Source: Methyloversatilis universalis FAM5 (GTDB lineage: Bacteria; Pseudomonadota; Gammaproteobacteria; Burkholderiales; Rhodocyclaceae). From it: 64,000 nucleotides of DNA. The notes under the pieces were generated by a model that was given only the letters and a program-made list of their open reading frames with translations, had not been told where the DNA came from and did no database searches. The stretch is taken from the NCBI RefSeq assembly GCF_000214035.2, contig NZ_AFHG01000059.1, positions 62,001 to 126,000 on the forward strand, written 5' to 3'. Below, in pieces: positions 40,914-51,272 of the stretch (the stretch's first letter is position 1; each line of letters starts with the position of its first letter). The position numbers and the translations under genes are program-made.

Positions 40914-42782
40914 TCAGCTTTCCAGACGGGCATCCGGGTGGGCCTGCAGCCACTGTTCCAGCATCATCAGCACCCAGATCATGACCCCGTAGTAAGAGGC
41001 GTGTTCGCTGCGATGGCGCTCCAGCAGCTGGCGGACGAAGTCGGGCTGCACCACGCCGCGCTGGACCAGCGCGTCGAGCGAGCCGGTCGCCAGTCTGCCG
41101 AGCGTGGCGTCCTGCTGCATCCACAGCCCGAAGGGCAGGCCGAAGCCGTGCTTGGACTTGGTGATGGTGGCCTGCGGCAGGAAGTCCTTCAGTGCATCCT
41201 TGAAGAACCAGCGCAGCTGGCCGTCGCGTACCTTGTAGCTGGCCGGCAGCAGGGCCGAAAAATCCATCAGCCGCTCGTCGAGCAGCGGGTACTGCACTTC
41301 GATGTCCGCCAGTTCGCACATGCGCGATACCTTGCGCAGGTCGCTGTCGGCCAGGGTCTGCTTCAGATCCAGATGCATCATGCGGTTGACCATGGCGGAC
41401 GAGCGGGTGCGCCCGTACACCTCGCGTGCGATGGCACGTGGCCGGTCGGTGTCTACGCCCTTCATGATGCGGGGCGTCAGCATGTTGGCCGCACCTTCGC
41501 GCTCGACGTGGTTGAACACCTCCATGCGATCGGGCAGCGGAATGTTGGCGCGCTGCACGTAGTTGCGGCCCTTGCGCAGCACGCCCACCGCCAGTGCGTC
41601 CGGCAGGTGGCCGAACACGCCGTCGAGCAGCATGCGCAGCGGTGCCGGCAGGCGGCCGTAGCGCTCGAACACTTCCTGGTCCGCATAGCGGGCGTTGCCG
41701 CCGAAGATTTCGTCTCCGCCGTCGCCGGCCAGCATCCGGGTGCGTCCGTCAGCGCGGGCCATGCGTGCGCACAGGTAGGTGGGCACCGCCGACGCGTTGC
41801 CGAACGGCTCGTCGTAGATGGCGGCCACCTTCGGGATTGCCGCGGCCACATCCGCCGGGGTGACGTAGTACTCGTGAGCGGTGCAGCCGAAATGGTTCGC
41901 CGCGATGCGGGCGAATTCCATCTCGTCGAAACCTTCGGCATCGAAGCCGATGGAATAGGTGTGCGGGCGGCTGCCGCCGGTCCGGGCCAGCATGCCGGCC
42001 ACGGTCGAACTGTCGGTACCGCCGCTCAGGAAGGCGCCGACCTGGCTGCTGCCGGTGGCGTCCCGCACCGATTCCTCGAGCAGGTGACGGAATTCCGCGG
42101 CGTAGCGCGGGTAGTCATCCGGGCCGTCGTCGACGTACGGCATGCTCCAGTAGAAGCCGGTCTCCAGCGCGCCCTTGCGCAGATGAACGAACTGCGCCGG
42201 CAGCAGCTTGGACACGCCGCGGTAGATGGTGGCGGGCGCCGGCACCATGTGGCAGTACAGATAGTCGTGCAGCGACTGCGGATCGATGTCCGGCCTGACC
42301 GCCGGGTGGGCGGTCACCGCGTCGGCGGTGGCACCGAACACCAGGCTGCCGCCACGCTGTGCGAAGCACAGTTCCTCCGCGCCGACACGATCGATGGCCA
42401 GCAGCGCTTCGCCGCGTGCGCAGTCGAGCACCGCGAGCGAGAAGCGGCCGTGCAGCGCGGACAGCAGCGCGCTGCCGCGCTCGCGCCAGGCGTGGGCCAG
42501 CGACTGGGCAAAACCGGTGTGCGCGGCGCGTGCCGCGAGGTCGGCGTCGCTCCAGCGGGGCTGGCCGGCAAGCGCGATCAGCAGGTCACCGTCCTTGCCC
42601 AGCTCGATGTGGCCGGGCAGGCTGCGCACGCCCACCGCGCCGCTCTGGCCGACCCGGGACTGCACGGTGCTGCCGGACAGGCCGCCGAGGCGATGCGCCA
42701 TCCGTCCGATCACCTGCTCACGCTCGGGCGCCGCTACCGTCGACGCGTTGCCGCCGTCCAGCCATCCGCAGATCTTGTTCAT
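40914..42782 (-). CDS. Asparagine synthase-like protein with a degraded glutaminase end
   Basis: 622 residues. The synthetase half is intact: SGGTDSS near 265, and AGDGGDEIFGGNARY. The N-terminal glutaminase half is not: the chain begins MNKICGWLDG, so the only nearby Cys is residue 5 rather than the required residue 2, and no RGPD motif is seen after it. It may use free ammonia or another nucleophile, or be a beta-lactam-synthetase-like ligase. It overlaps the next upstream gene by 4 bp. Confidence 0.88.
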   Translation of the reverse strand: MNKICGWLDGGNASTVAAPEREQVIGRMAHRLGGLSGSTVQSRVGQSGAVGVRSLPGHIELGKDGDLLIALAGQPRWSDADLAARAAHTGFAQSLAHAWRERGSALLSALHGRFSLAVLDCARGEALLAIDRVGAEELCFAQRGGSLVFGATADAVTAHPAVRPDIDPQSLHDYLYCHMVPAPATIYRGVSKLLPAQFVHLRKGALETGFYWSMPYVDDGPDDYPRYAAEFRHLLEESVRDATGSSQVGAFLSGGTDSSTVAGMLARTGGSRPHTYSIGFDAEGFDEMEFARIAANHFGCTAHEYYVTPADVAAAIPKVAAIYDEPFGNASAVPTYLCARMARADGRTRMLAGDGGDEIFGGNARYADQEVFERYGRLPAPLRMLLDGVFGHLPDALAVGVLRKGRNYVQRANIPLPDRMEVFNHVEREGAANMLTPRIMKGVDTDRPRAIAREVYGRTRSSAMVNRMMHLDLKQTLADSDLRKVSRMCELADIEVQYPLLDERLMDFSALLPASYKVRDGQLRWFFKDALKDFLPQATITKSKHGFGLPFGLWMQQDATLGRLATGSLDALVQRGVVQPDFVRQLLERHRSEHASYYGVMIWVLMMLEQWLQAHPDARLES

Positions 42783-44053
42783 CGTTCATCCTTTTCGATT
42801 CGGCGCACCGCATTCACGTCGCGGCGCGCGTCCTTCATTCCGACCAGGCGCCGGTACAGCAGGCTGTAGCCGTCCGCCACCTGCGACAGCGCGTAAGAAG
42901 CTTCCACCAGTTGCCGACCGCTTTCCCCCAGCGCGCGTCCGGCCGGCGACAGCGCTTCGCGTACCGCCTGACCGAGCGACACGGCATCGTCCGGCGCATA
43001 GGTGTAACCGGTGCGTCCGTGCTGGACCAGATCACGGGTACCGCTGACGTCGGCCGCGACGCAGGGCAGGCCACAGGCCATGGCTTCGAGCACCACATTC
43101 GGCAGTCCTTCGCGGTGCGAAGGCAGCACCAGCAGGTCGGCGGCGCGCAGATAGCTTTCCATGCCGCTACTGTGCGGCTTGAGCATGAACAGATGAGGTG
43201 CGCGCGCGGCCAGGGCCTGAAGTCGCGAAATCACGGCACCGTCCGGATCCTCGCGGCTCTGCGGACCGACCGCGAGCAGGCGGGCACCGGTGCCGAAACC
43301 GTCCTGTTCCACCCACTGACGGGCCAGCCATTCGATGTTCTTCCGGCCGTCCATCACGCCGGCGTACAGCGCCAGCGGCATGTCCGCCGGCAGGCCGAGC
43401 GTGCTGCGCAGCGCCTGCCGGCGCGCGTCGTCGGTGGGCGTGAACTGGGCGGTATTCACCCCGTTGGGCAGGTAGTGGATGCGCTCCGCAGGCAGGCCGC
43501 AGTCGCTGAACTCACGCATCAGGTCGCGGCTGATTGCCACGTAGGCGTCGACCCGGCTGAGCAGTGCGCGGTGCAGCCGGCCACTCAGACGGCGTCCGAT
43601 ATCGTGCAGATCATCGTTCGACAGGCTGGCCTTGACGATGGACTTGAGCCCGGCCGCCCGCGCCAGCGGACCGACGATGGCATTGGTGTAGTAGGCGCCG
43701 TGGCTGTGCAGGATGTCGAAGTCGTGTCGCCGCTTCCAGACGAAGGCGCACAGATTGGCCCACAGACGCAGTTCGCGGTGCTTGCTGCCGCGACCCGCGT
43801 ACAGCCGCGTCACCGGGAATCCGTCGACCACGTCGCGCTCCGGCAGTGCGTGCCAGCGCACGGTGACGAATTCGACATGATGGCCCAGGTCGCGCAGCTG
43901 GCGCGCCAGCACCAGGGCCTGCTGCGCCGCGCCGCTGAATTCGGGCGGGAAGTAGGTCGAGTACATCAGCACGCGCGGCAGCCGCGGCGGCGCCACCTCG
44001 GCAGAGGTGCGCGCCGCCGGTGGGCGGGTGCTCGATGCAGGGTGCAGACTCAT
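42779..44053 (-). CDS. Glycosyltransferase family 4 protein
   Basis: 424 residues from ATG 44053; the longer open frame would run into the upstream gene. GT-B: LMYSTYFPPEFSGAAQQALVLA, ILHSHGAYYTNAI, YLPNGVNTAQFTP, LYAGVMDGRKNIEWL, LPSHREGLPNVVLEAMACGLPC. Lies 34 bp after the neighbouring asparagine-synthase-like gene and overlaps the next. Confidence 0.92.
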   Translation of the reverse strand: MSLHPASSTRPPAARTSAEVAPPRLPRVLMYSTYFPPEFSGAAQQALVLARQLRDLGHHVEFVTVRWHALPERDVVDGFPVTRLYAGRGSKHRELRLWANLCAFVWKRRHDFDILHSHGAYYTNAIVGPLARAAGLKSIVKASLSNDDLHDIGRRLSGRLHRALLSRVDAYVAISRDLMREFSDCGLPAERIHYLPNGVNTAQFTPTDDARRQALRSTLGLPADMPLALYAGVMDGRKNIEWLARQWVEQDGFGTGARLLAVGPQSREDPDGAVISRLQALAARAPHLFMLKPHSSGMESYLRAADLLVLPSHREGLPNVVLEAMACGLPCVAADVSGTRDLVQHGRTGYTYAPDDAVSLGQAVREALSPAGRALGESGRQLVEASYALSQVADGYSLLYRRLVGMKDARRDVNAVRRIEKDER

Positions 44054-44087
44054 GCCGGCCGGAGACGGAGGGATGCTTGACGGGCGC

Positions 44088-45749
44088 TCACTGTAGCCGA
44101 GGCGCCGTGTCCGCTGCGCGGGCAGATGCCGCACTGTGATGCCGGCCAAGCCACGCCGACAGGGCTGTCAGCGCCCACACCCTGTGGGTGGCGCGGTCGT
44201 CGCCGGCGAGGAAGCGGTCCCGCCAGCGTACGACCTCCGCCCTGTCCAGACCGGCAGCGTCCAGCGCGCCGGTGGCGTCCAGGGCTGACCGGACCAGCGC
44301 GGCGTCCTGTCTGCGCAGCAGCGTGGGCAGGTCGATGTTGAAGCCGCGCTTGGGGGCGTCCCACAGCGCTTCCGGTACCTGCCGGGCCAGCAGATCGCGC
44401 AGCAGGCGCTTCTCGCGTCCCGGCTGCCAGGCCCAGTCTTCCGGCAGCGCGCGCAGCAGGCCGCTGACCTGAGGTGCGCCGAAAGGATGGTCCACGCGCA
44501 GTCCGGTGGCGCGCGCGGCCTGGCGGATGCGGTCGTCCGGCTGGGCTTCGCCCTGCAGCACCGACAGCCGTTTCAGGTGACTGGCGCCGGCCAGGGCGGC
44601 GTGCTCGCGGTAGAAGCGGGTGCCGGATAGGTCCGGCCGGCGGCCGGTCAGCCGCGCGATATCGTCGCTGCGGAAGCCCTGCCAGCGGATGTAGAGGTCC
44701 TGTACCACATCGAATTCGAACAGCCGGGCATAGCCGCCGACACCGGGCAGCGGTCGCAGGCCGCCGGCCAGTGCGCGTCGCAGCGCGCGCGGCAGACGGG
44801 CTGCGTGGTCGTGCGCGATGCGGCGCCAGCGCGCCGGCATGAGTCCGGGCAGCGCTTCCGCACCGGTGCCGTCAAGGGCACGGTCCGACTGCGCGGCGCA
44901 GGCTTCGTACAGCAGTCGGGTGGGCATGCCGGCCGGATCGCAGAAGGGCTGTTCGGCCCGCGCATGGACGCGCTCGAAGGCGGCGGCCAGCGCGGCGGTG
45001 TCCGGCCGCACCACTTCGTGACGGCAGCCCAGATGCGCAGCGATGCGCGCGGCAGTGGCCGATTCGTCGAGCACCGGGTCGTCGAAACCGGCGGACCAGG
45101 CGGTGACCGGAAAACCGGCACCGACTGCCAGTGCGCACAGCAGCGCCGAGTCGATGCCGCCGGACAGGAAAGCTGCCGGCGAGCGGGCATCGACCAGCCG
45201 GCGTGCGATCGCGGCCGTCAGCGCGGCTTCGACCGTGTCGCAGGCTTCGGGATAGCGGCCGGGGGCGATGGCCGGAGGCGGCGGCGGCAGCGGCTGTTCC
45301 CCCGCTGCGGTCAGGCGCAGTGCCTGCCCGGCTTCCAGTGCATGCACCCGGTCGTAGATCGTGTTGGGGGGCGCGATGTCGAGAAAGCGCAGGAATTCGT
45401 CCAGCCCCTGCCGGGAGATCGCCGGTGTGTCCGGCAGACTGCGCAGCAGCGCGTCGAGGTCGGTGGCGAAGCGGATGCAGCCATCGCGCCCGCGCTGCCA
45501 GAACAGCGACACCGATCCGGCAGGATCGCGGGCCAGCACCAGCGCGGACGCCGCCACGTCGTGGGCGGCCAGTGCGTAGCGGCCATCGGCCGTCGGCGCG
45601 TGCCCGGCGTGCAGCGGGTCGTCCGCCGCCTCGCCCGGAAAGCGTTCGCCGGCGAGCCAGGTCCGGCCTTCGGCGACCCACGCGGCATCCAGCGACAGGG
45701 TGTTGCGGGTGGGGTCGAACAGGCCGACCGCCGTGGCGGGTGCGCTCAT
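44088..45749 (-). CDS. Divergent asparagine synthase-like protein
   Basis: 553 residues. No Cys at the N-terminus (MSAPATAVGLFD) and no glutaminase motifs. SGGIDSALL near 190 keeps the ATP loop, but the second motif reads DGTGAEALPGL where active enzymes have SGDGGDELFGG. It is therefore probably an altered ligase or an inactive relative. It sits between a GT2 gene (4-bp overlap) and a GT4 gene in the leftward operon. Confidence 0.8.
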   Translation of the reverse strand: MSAPATAVGLFDPTRNTLSLDAAWVAEGRTWLAGERFPGEAADDPLHAGHAPTADGRYALAAHDVAASALVLARDPAGSVSLFWQRGRDGCIRFATDLDALLRSLPDTPAISRQGLDEFLRFLDIAPPNTIYDRVHALEAGQALRLTAAGEQPLPPPPPAIAPGRYPEACDTVEAALTAAIARRLVDARSPAAFLSGGIDSALLCALAVGAGFPVTAWSAGFDDPVLDESATAARIAAHLGCRHEVVRPDTAALAAAFERVHARAEQPFCDPAGMPTRLLYEACAAQSDRALDGTGAEALPGLMPARWRRIAHDHAARLPRALRRALAGGLRPLPGVGGYARLFEFDVVQDLYIRWQGFRSDDIARLTGRRPDLSGTRFYREHAALAGASHLKRLSVLQGEAQPDDRIRQAARATGLRVDHPFGAPQVSGLLRALPEDWAWQPGREKRLLRDLLARQVPEALWDAPKRGFNIDLPTLLRRQDAALVRSALDATGALDAAGLDRAEVVRWRDRFLAGDDRATHRVWALTALSAWLGRHHSAASARAADTAPRLQ

Positions 45750-46594
45750 GGCCGCAGGGACTGCAGCAGGTGGCCGAGCGCCTGCAGCGGGTGGGCCGCC
45801 GCTTCCTGACGCGCCAGTCCGCGCAGCGCCCTGCCGCGCAGCGCCGCGATGCGAGCGCGATGAGCCGAGGCCTCCGGCAGGCGAGCCACGCGTTCGAGCA
45901 CCGCGATGTGCGCGCGCGCCATCGCGTGCGCGTCACGCGACAGATTGGCGCCATGCCGGCGACGCAGCAGCGCAAGCGCGGGGTGCCACAGCACGGTGTG
46001 GCGCAGGGCCGCCCGCAGCCACAGGTCCAGGTCTTCGACCAGCGCGAGCGTCGGGTCGAAGCCGTCCAGCGCGAGGAAGGCCTCGCGCCGCATGATGACG
46101 CTGCCGGTGGTGATGAAGCCGGCATCGAGCAGTCGCGTCAGCGGATCGATCACCCGCTGCGGATGACCGAAGAAGCCGGCGTCCAGTCTGCCGCTTTCGA
46201 ACAGCGTCTGCCGGTGCGGCCGCTGCATCCCGTGCCCGTCGTCATCGAACTGCCGGCAGTCGCCGAACACCAGCGCGGCCTCCGGCAGCGATTCCAGCAG
46301 GGCCAGCCGGTCGCCCAGGCTGTCGGCAGGCCACAGGTCGTCGGCATCCAGAAAGGCGATGAAGGCGCCGTGGCTGGCATCGACACCGGCGTTGCGCGCC
46401 GCCGCCGCGCCCGGCGCCGGGCTGTCGATCACGCGGGCGCCGGCGGCACGGGCGATGGCCGCGGTGTTGTCGCGGCAGCGGTCGGTCACGACCACCACCT
46501 CGACCGGCAGATGCACCGGCTGCGCGTGCACGCTGGCGAGCGCGTCGCCTATCCAGCGCGCAGCGTCGTGAGCCGGAATGACGACGCTCAGCAT
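45746..46594 (-). CDS. Glycosyltransferase family 2 protein
   Basis: 282 residues from ATG 46594, where the GT-A fold begins (MLSVVIPAHDAARWIGDAL); the longer frame is antisense to or inside the next gene. Nucleotide-sugar site AAARNAGVDASHGAFIAFLD with the DADDLW metal motif, then VEDLDLWLRA. Starts 8 bp after the preceding gene in the operon. Confidence 0.9.
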   Translation of the reverse strand: MLSVVIPAHDAARWIGDALASVHAQPVHLPVEVVVVTDRCRDNTAAIARAAGARVIDSPAPGAAAARNAGVDASHGAFIAFLDADDLWPADSLGDRLALLESLPEAALVFGDCRQFDDDGHGMQRPHRQTLFESGRLDAGFFGHPQRVIDPLTRLLDAGFITTGSVIMRREAFLALDGFDPTLALVEDLDLWLRAALRHTVLWHPALALLRRRHGANLSRDAHAMARAHIAVLERVARLPEASAHRARIAALRGRALRGLARQEAAAHPLQALGHLLQSLRP

Positions 46595-46602
46595 GCCGGC
46601 GA

Positions 46603-47496
46603 TCAGACCTGGCGGCCGGTCAGCATGGCCAGCGCCAGCGAGGCGAGCAGGCGGCCGCGCGCCAGCGGTGCCAGCGCGAAGGCGTGCGCCAGATCGCGCA
46701 GGCCGGCCAGCCGCTCGCCATCGCGGTAGCGCCACTTCGCGTAGTCGGCCAGCACGCCGGCCATCGCGTTGCGCCAGAAGGCACCGCGCGCCGCGGCGGG
46801 CAGCAGTGCGCGGTTCTTGTTCATCACCTGCAGCGCGCTGCTGCGCATCACCTCGCGGTTGCGGCTCATGCTGCCCGGTGTGCGCAGGATGCAGACCAGA
46901 CGCTCGCGCACGCAGTCGTAGCGGGCGACCGCGGCCAGCCGCATCCACATGTCGATGTCTTCGAGGCTGCGCAGCGTGGTGTCGAAACCGCCGGTGCGCG
47001 CGAACAGTTCGCGCCGTGCGATCACCGCCGAACCGCTGCCGGCCACGGTGGCATGGACCGCGAAAATGTCGGTCAGGATGTCGCCGCGGCTGGCCGGCGG
47101 GTCCCAGCTGCCCAGCGCGCGCCCTTCGGCATCCACGGTCTGTGCGGCGCCGCCGCAGAAGCCGAGGGCCGGATCGGCTTCGATCAGTGCGCATTGCGCG
47201 GCCAGCTTGCCGGGCAGCCACCAGTCGTCGGCGTCGAGAAAGGCGACCCAGTCGCCGCGGGCGGCGGCGATGCCTGCGTTGCGCGCGGCCGACAGCCCGG
47301 CGTTTGACTGACTGACGACGCGGATCGCGTCGCCATAGCGCGCCAGCACGCCTGCGGTGTCATCGCTGGAACCGTCGTTCACGACGATGATGTCGTCTGC
47401 CGCCCGGGTCTGTGCGAGCACCGAATCGATCGCCCGCGCCACGCACCAGGCGGCGTTGTAGGCCGGGATGACGACGCTGACGGTTGGTGCGCTCAT
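46603..47496 (-). CDS. Glycosyltransferase family 2 protein
   Basis: 297 residues from ATG 47496. [55 protein letters not shown] plus DADDWW, and [12 protein letters not shown]. Its start overlaps the stop of the sulfotransferase gene by 4 bp. Similar in layout to the GT2 gene at 45746, so the pair may have arisen by duplication. Confidence 0.92.
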   Translation of the reverse strand: MSAPTVSVVIPAYNAAWCVARAIDSVLAQTRAADDIIVVNDGSSDDTAGVLARYGDAIRVVSQSNAGLSAARNAGIAAARGDWVAFLDADDWWLPGKLAAQCALIEADPALGFCGGAAQTVDAEGRALGSWDPPASRGDILTDIFAVHATVAGSGSAVIARRELFARTGGFDTTLRSLEDIDMWMRLAAVARYDCVRERLVCILRTPGSMSRNREVMRSSALQVMNKNRALLPAAARGAFWRNAMAGVLADYAKWRYRDGERLAGLRDLAHAFALAPLARGRLLASLALAMLTGRQV

Positions 47497-48443
47497 GACC
47501 GGTTGTCGTAGCCGAGCCGGGCCTGCATCGGCGCGATGCGGTCGAGGATGCGTTCGATCAGTTCGGGGTTCTGCTGCTTCCATTTCGCCTTGGCCGGCTT
47601 GCCCTTCACGATGCTGGTCGGGCGCTGGTCCAGCGTGCGGCAGCGCTGTTCGATGTCGGCGGTGAATTCGAGATCGAGCCGGTCATACACGTCGCGGAAC
47701 ATGTCGACCGGGCGTTCGAACAGGTCTTCGTAGCGCAGGTGTATCCAGCGGTCCGGCGGCAGCGCCGCGGCTGCGTCGAGCGCGAGCTGATTGGCGCAGA
47801 TCCACTGGAAGGCACACACCTCCTCGATCGGCGCGTGGTTGTAGGCCTGCCAGCCGGGCGCGAGGAAAAACGCCCAGTCGGTGTATTCGCCGTGATTGAT
47901 CGCCACCGGCTCCGGGAACTCGCCGAGGAACTGTGACAGGTGGAAGTCGCCATCGGTGCGGCCCAGGCGCCAGCCGTCGATCATCGAACTGATGTTGTCG
48001 CGGCCGTCGCGCTGGATGAACACGAATTTCGCTTCCGGGAACAGCGCGTGCAGATAGCCGATGCGCATCACGTTGATGCAGGTCTTGTCCAGGATGCGGC
48101 CGCCGCCGAGCCGGCGGTAGAAGAAGCGCAGCGCGGCGTCGCGGTGTTCCGGTCGTGCGTGTTCGGCGCCGGCCGCTTCCGAATGCCAGCCGTTGTTGAG
48201 CGGGCCGTACAGGTCGTTCCAGAACTGCGGGATCTCGAAACCGAGATTGACCAGCTCGGTCGAGGCGCCGATGGTTTCGAAGGTGACCGTGGTACCGGAA
48301 CGCGAACAGCCGACCAGGAACACCGGCGGCTTCGCGGCGGGGCGGGTGAGGTCCCACCACAGCCCGCGCGCGTCGCGTTTCAGTTCCACCAGGTTCTTGA
48401 CGACGATTTCGCGGTCACGCAGTTTGGCGAGTTTGCTCAGCAT
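47493..48443 (-). CDS. Sulfotransferase family protein
   Basis: 316 residues from ATG 48443. PAPS 5'-phosphosulfate loop [18 protein letters not shown] near 53-70 and 3'-phosphate motif [15 protein letters not shown] near 150, both as in bacterial sulfotransferases; [18 protein letters not shown] is the usual C-terminal block. It would sulfate a sugar of the exopolysaccharide using PAPS. Unusual in an exosortase-linked locus. It sits between two GT2 genes in the operon. Confidence 0.88.
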   Translation of the reverse strand: MLSKLAKLRDREIVVKNLVELKRDARGLWWDLTRPAAKPPVFLVGCSRSGTTVTFETIGASTELVNLGFEIPQFWNDLYGPLNNGWHSEAAGAEHARPEHRDAALRFFYRRLGGGRILDKTCINVMRIGYLHALFPEAKFVFIQRDGRDNISSMIDGWRLGRTDGDFHLSQFLGEFPEPVAINHGEYTDWAFFLAPGWQAYNHAPIEEVCAFQWICANQLALDAAAALPPDRWIHLRYEDLFERPVDMFRDVYDRLDLEFTADIEQRCRTLDQRPTSIVKGKPAKAKWKQQNPELIERILDRIAPMQARLGYDNRS

Positions 48444-48463
48444 CGGTGTGCGGTCTGTAGTGT

Positions 48464-49363
48464 TCAACGGTTCTTGAGTGCGCCGTGCAGTTCGCCCAGT
48501 GCGGCGGCGAGGCGCACCAGATAGTGCCGGCGGCGGTGGCCAGACAGCGAGGTCGCGGCCGAGCCCAGATAGCCGGCCGCCTTGCGCAGCATGTAGGCCG
48601 CGGGGCGGATGCCTTCGATGCGGGCGACCGAGGACGAGCGCATGAAGGCCTTGCGCACCACGTAACCGGTGGTCATCCGCGCGCCATCGACGTAGTGGTA
48701 CTGGATCATGTCCGGCGCATAGACCAGCCGCGCGCCCTGGGCCAGCCCGCGCTTCACCCACTCGATGTCCTCGGCGCCACCGAGGTTGTGGCCCTGCGGA
48801 CCCAGTTCGGTGGAGAAGTCGCCGATGCGCGCGCACCAGGGTGTGCGTATCGCCAGATTGCCGCCGCCCGGAATGGCGCGGTCCGGCGACACCTCGGTCA
48901 TCGCGTCACCCAGATCGAAGCGCGGCACCGGCAGCGGATAGATGCGGAAGGGGCCGGTGTCGTGCGCCCAGTCCGGCTCGCTGCCGTCCCAGTCGGGCAG
49001 GATGCGGCCGCACAGCAGGTCGGCGTCCGGGCGCGCGTCGAAGGCGCGGCATACCGCGTCGATATAGCCTTCATCCACCCGGTGGTCGTCGTCGACGAAG
49101 GCGATGCAGTCGTCGCTCACGGCCGGCAGCGCGCGGTTCAGCGCATTCGACTTGCCCGGCCGCGGTTCGTGGTCGACGCTGAGCGGCAGCCGGCCGCTGC
49201 GGCGGGCCAGCCAGTCCAGCGTGTCGTCGCTGCAGGCATTGGCCATCACCTGAATGCGCACGGTCCAGCTGGCCGGTGGCCGGCAGCGGTCGAGCGAGTC
49301 GAGCGCCTTTTGCAGCAGCGGCCTGCGGTTATGGGTGCAGATGAGGACGGTGAGCGTAGGCAT
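48464..49363 (-). CDS. Glycosyltransferase family 2 protein
   Basis: 299 residues from ATG 49363. LTVLICTHNRRPLLQKALDS, PGKSNALNRALPAVSDDCIA with the VDDDHR metal motif, and GGAEDIEWVKRGL near the acceptor site. The C-terminal 60 residues are basic and may bind membrane. 8 bp after the upstream GT2 gene. Confidence 0.92.
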   Translation of the reverse strand: MPTLTVLICTHNRRPLLQKALDSLDRCRPPASWTVRIQVMANACSDDTLDWLARRSGRLPLSVDHEPRPGKSNALNRALPAVSDDCIAFVDDDHRVDEGYIDAVCRAFDARPDADLLCGRILPDWDGSEPDWAHDTGPFRIYPLPVPRFDLGDAMTEVSPDRAIPGGGNLAIRTPWCARIGDFSTELGPQGHNLGGAEDIEWVKRGLAQGARLVYAPDMIQYHYVDGARMTTGYVVRKAFMRSSSVARIEGIRPAAYMLRKAAGYLGSAATSLSGHRRRHYLVRLAAALGELHGALKNR

Positions 49364-49371
49364 CGGGCAGC

Positions 49372-50319
49372 TCAGGCGCCGGAGCGCGAAGGATCGGAAG
49401 TGGCGGTGCGCACGCGGTAGCCATTGAGCATGCCCAGCGTGTGCGCGACATTCATGGCCTGGCGCAGGCGGCCCGGCCGGGCGCCGGCCACCATGCCCAG
49501 CCAGCGTCCGGCATGGTCGAGCAGCTGGCGCAGCAGCCAGGGCGGCATGCCGAGCAGGTGGCCGCCGCTGTGTTCCAGCCGGTGCGCGCCGTAGCGTTTG
49601 CCCGCAGCGTAGTGCAGGCGCAGGAAGTAGCGCCGTTCGAGCTTCCAGTCGTCCACCAGGTGGCGGATCGACATGTCGGGCCGGTAGCGGATGGGCGTGC
49701 CCCGGCGCAGCAGTTCGCGGAACATCATCGCGTCCTCCCCGCCGCCCACGCCCAGGCCGGCGCGGTTGTAGCGCAGGTCGAAACGCAGCGACGGGTCGTC
49801 GCGGAACAGAGACATGTCGTAGGCGATGTTGCCGGACCACAGCGGGTGACTGTCGTCGGTGACCCAGAACGCCGAGCGACCGTAATCGACTTCGCCCAGA
49901 AAGGCCTGCAGCTCGTCGCTCATCCAGACCGGCCGCGCATTCGGCGTGTAGTCCACACCGATGTGACCGCCGACGCAGCGGGCCCCTTCGACCGTGATGG
50001 CGTGATGCACCGCGGCCACCAGGCCCGGGTCCGGCAGTTCGTCGTCGTCAATGAAGATGAGGATGTCGCTGTCCAGCGCTTCCTGCAGCGCGCGGTTGCG
50101 GGCAGGCACGATGCCCTGAGCCTTTTCGCATACCGCGCGCAGCGGAATGCCGGGTGCGTCGGCCAGCGCGGCCAGCACCGCCGGTGTGTCATCGCTGCTG
50201 TTGTTGTCGATCGCCAGCAGTTCGGCCGGTGCCGGAAAGTGCTGCGCGCGCAGCGCGGCGACCAGGGCCGGCAGACGGGCGCTGCGGTTGTAGGTGCAGA
50301 AGGCGTAGGTGATCTTCAT
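49372..50319 (-). CDS. Glycosyltransferase family 2 protein
   Basis: 315 residues from ATG 50319. ITYAFCTYNRSARLPALVAA, AIDNNSSDDTPAVL, ARNRALQEALDSDILIFID plus DDDELP, and GGGEDAMMFRELLRRG. Shares its overall plan with the gene at 48464, suggesting a related donor. Starts within the end of the next upstream gene (4-bp overlap). Confidence 0.92.
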   Translation of the reverse strand: MKITYAFCTYNRSARLPALVAALRAQHFPAPAELLAIDNNSSDDTPAVLAALADAPGIPLRAVCEKAQGIVPARNRALQEALDSDILIFIDDDELPDPGLVAAVHHAITVEGARCVGGHIGVDYTPNARPVWMSDELQAFLGEVDYGRSAFWVTDDSHPLWSGNIAYDMSLFRDDPSLRFDLRYNRAGLGVGGGEDAMMFRELLRRGTPIRYRPDMSIRHLVDDWKLERRYFLRLHYAAGKRYGAHRLEHSGGHLLGMPPWLLRQLLDHAGRWLGMVAGARPGRLRQAMNVAHTLGMLNGYRVRTATSDPSRSGA

Positions 50320-51272
50320 CGGGCGGTCCGCATTGCGCCGAGCCGGTCCAGCGCGCCGATCAGCCGGCCGTAGGCGCGCTCCGGCAGCAGGGCCGGCAGC
50401 ATGCGCAGCCAGTCGGTCGCACCGCCGTAGCGGGCGGCCATCACGCGCCTGAAGATGAGGCGGGCATCCTTCAGATTGCGCTTCCAGAAGCATTCGTTGC
50501 CACGCGTCAGCAGGGTGCCGAACACCATCTGCCGGATCCGGTCCGCGCCCAGCGTGGCGGTGAAATCCGGATGGTCAGCGAGATAGTCGAGCTGCGCATC
50601 GGCGAAGTCGAGGGCCGCACGTGCGTGCGCGCTCGAGGCCTGGGTGCCGGAATGGAAGTGGTAGAAGGCCAGCACCTCGGCCACCCGGGTGATCGGGGCG
50701 CGACCGGCGATGCGCAGCCACATCGCATAGTCTTCGGCGTTCTTCAGCGCAGTGTCGAAGCCGCCGGCTGCGGTCACCGCCTCACGCCGGGTCAGCGTGG
50801 CGTGGATCGGCCAGCGGCAGCCGGCAAACAGCTTTTCGCGCTTGTCGGGCGTTTCGTAGTCCGGCGGGACGAAGGGCTGCGCCCGGCCGCCGCTCAGCCC
50901 GATGTTCTGCCAGCCGCAGTAGGCGAGCACCGCGTCCGGCTCGGCCCGCAGTGCGCCGGTCATGCGGGCGAGGAAATCCGGATGCCAGTCGTCGTCGGCG
51001 TCGAGGAAGGCGATGCAGCGTCCGCGTGCTTCGCTCAGGCCGCGGTTGCGCGCGCGACTGACCCCGCCGTTGGGCTGGGTGAACACGCGGATGCGGGGAT
51101 CGTCCGCCGCCATCGCGGCAAGTCGCGCGGCGGTGTCGTCGCCGGAGCCGTCGTCGATGGCCACCAGTTCCCAGTCATCGAAGGTCTGGGCCTGCACGCT
51201 GCCGACACTGCGGGCCAGATGGGCGGCCGCGTTGTAGCAGGGCATGATGATCGACACGTGGGGCAGGTTCAT
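50316..51272 (-). CDS. Glycosyltransferase family 2 protein
   Basis: 318 residues. SIIMPCYNAAAHLARSVGSV, AIDDGSGDDTAARL, SRARNRGLSEARGRCIAFLD plus DADDDW, and NAEDYAMWLRIAG. The 159-bp gap before it, holding nothing I recognise, is the largest gap within the leftward operon, so an internal promoter is possible. Confidence 0.92.
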   Translation of the reverse strand: MNLPHVSIIMPCYNAAAHLARSVGSVQAQTFDDWELVAIDDGSGDDTAARLAAMAADDPRIRVFTQPNGGVSRARNRGLSEARGRCIAFLDADDDWHPDFLARMTGALRAEPDAVLAYCGWQNIGLSGGRAQPFVPPDYETPDKREKLFAGCRWPIHATLTRREAVTAAGGFDTALKNAEDYAMWLRIAGRAPITRVAEVLAFYHFHSGTQASSAHARAALDFADAQLDYLADHPDFTATLGADRIRQMVFGTLLTRGNECFWKRNLKDARLIFRRVMAARYGGATDWLRMLPALLPERAYGRLIGALDRLGAMRTAR

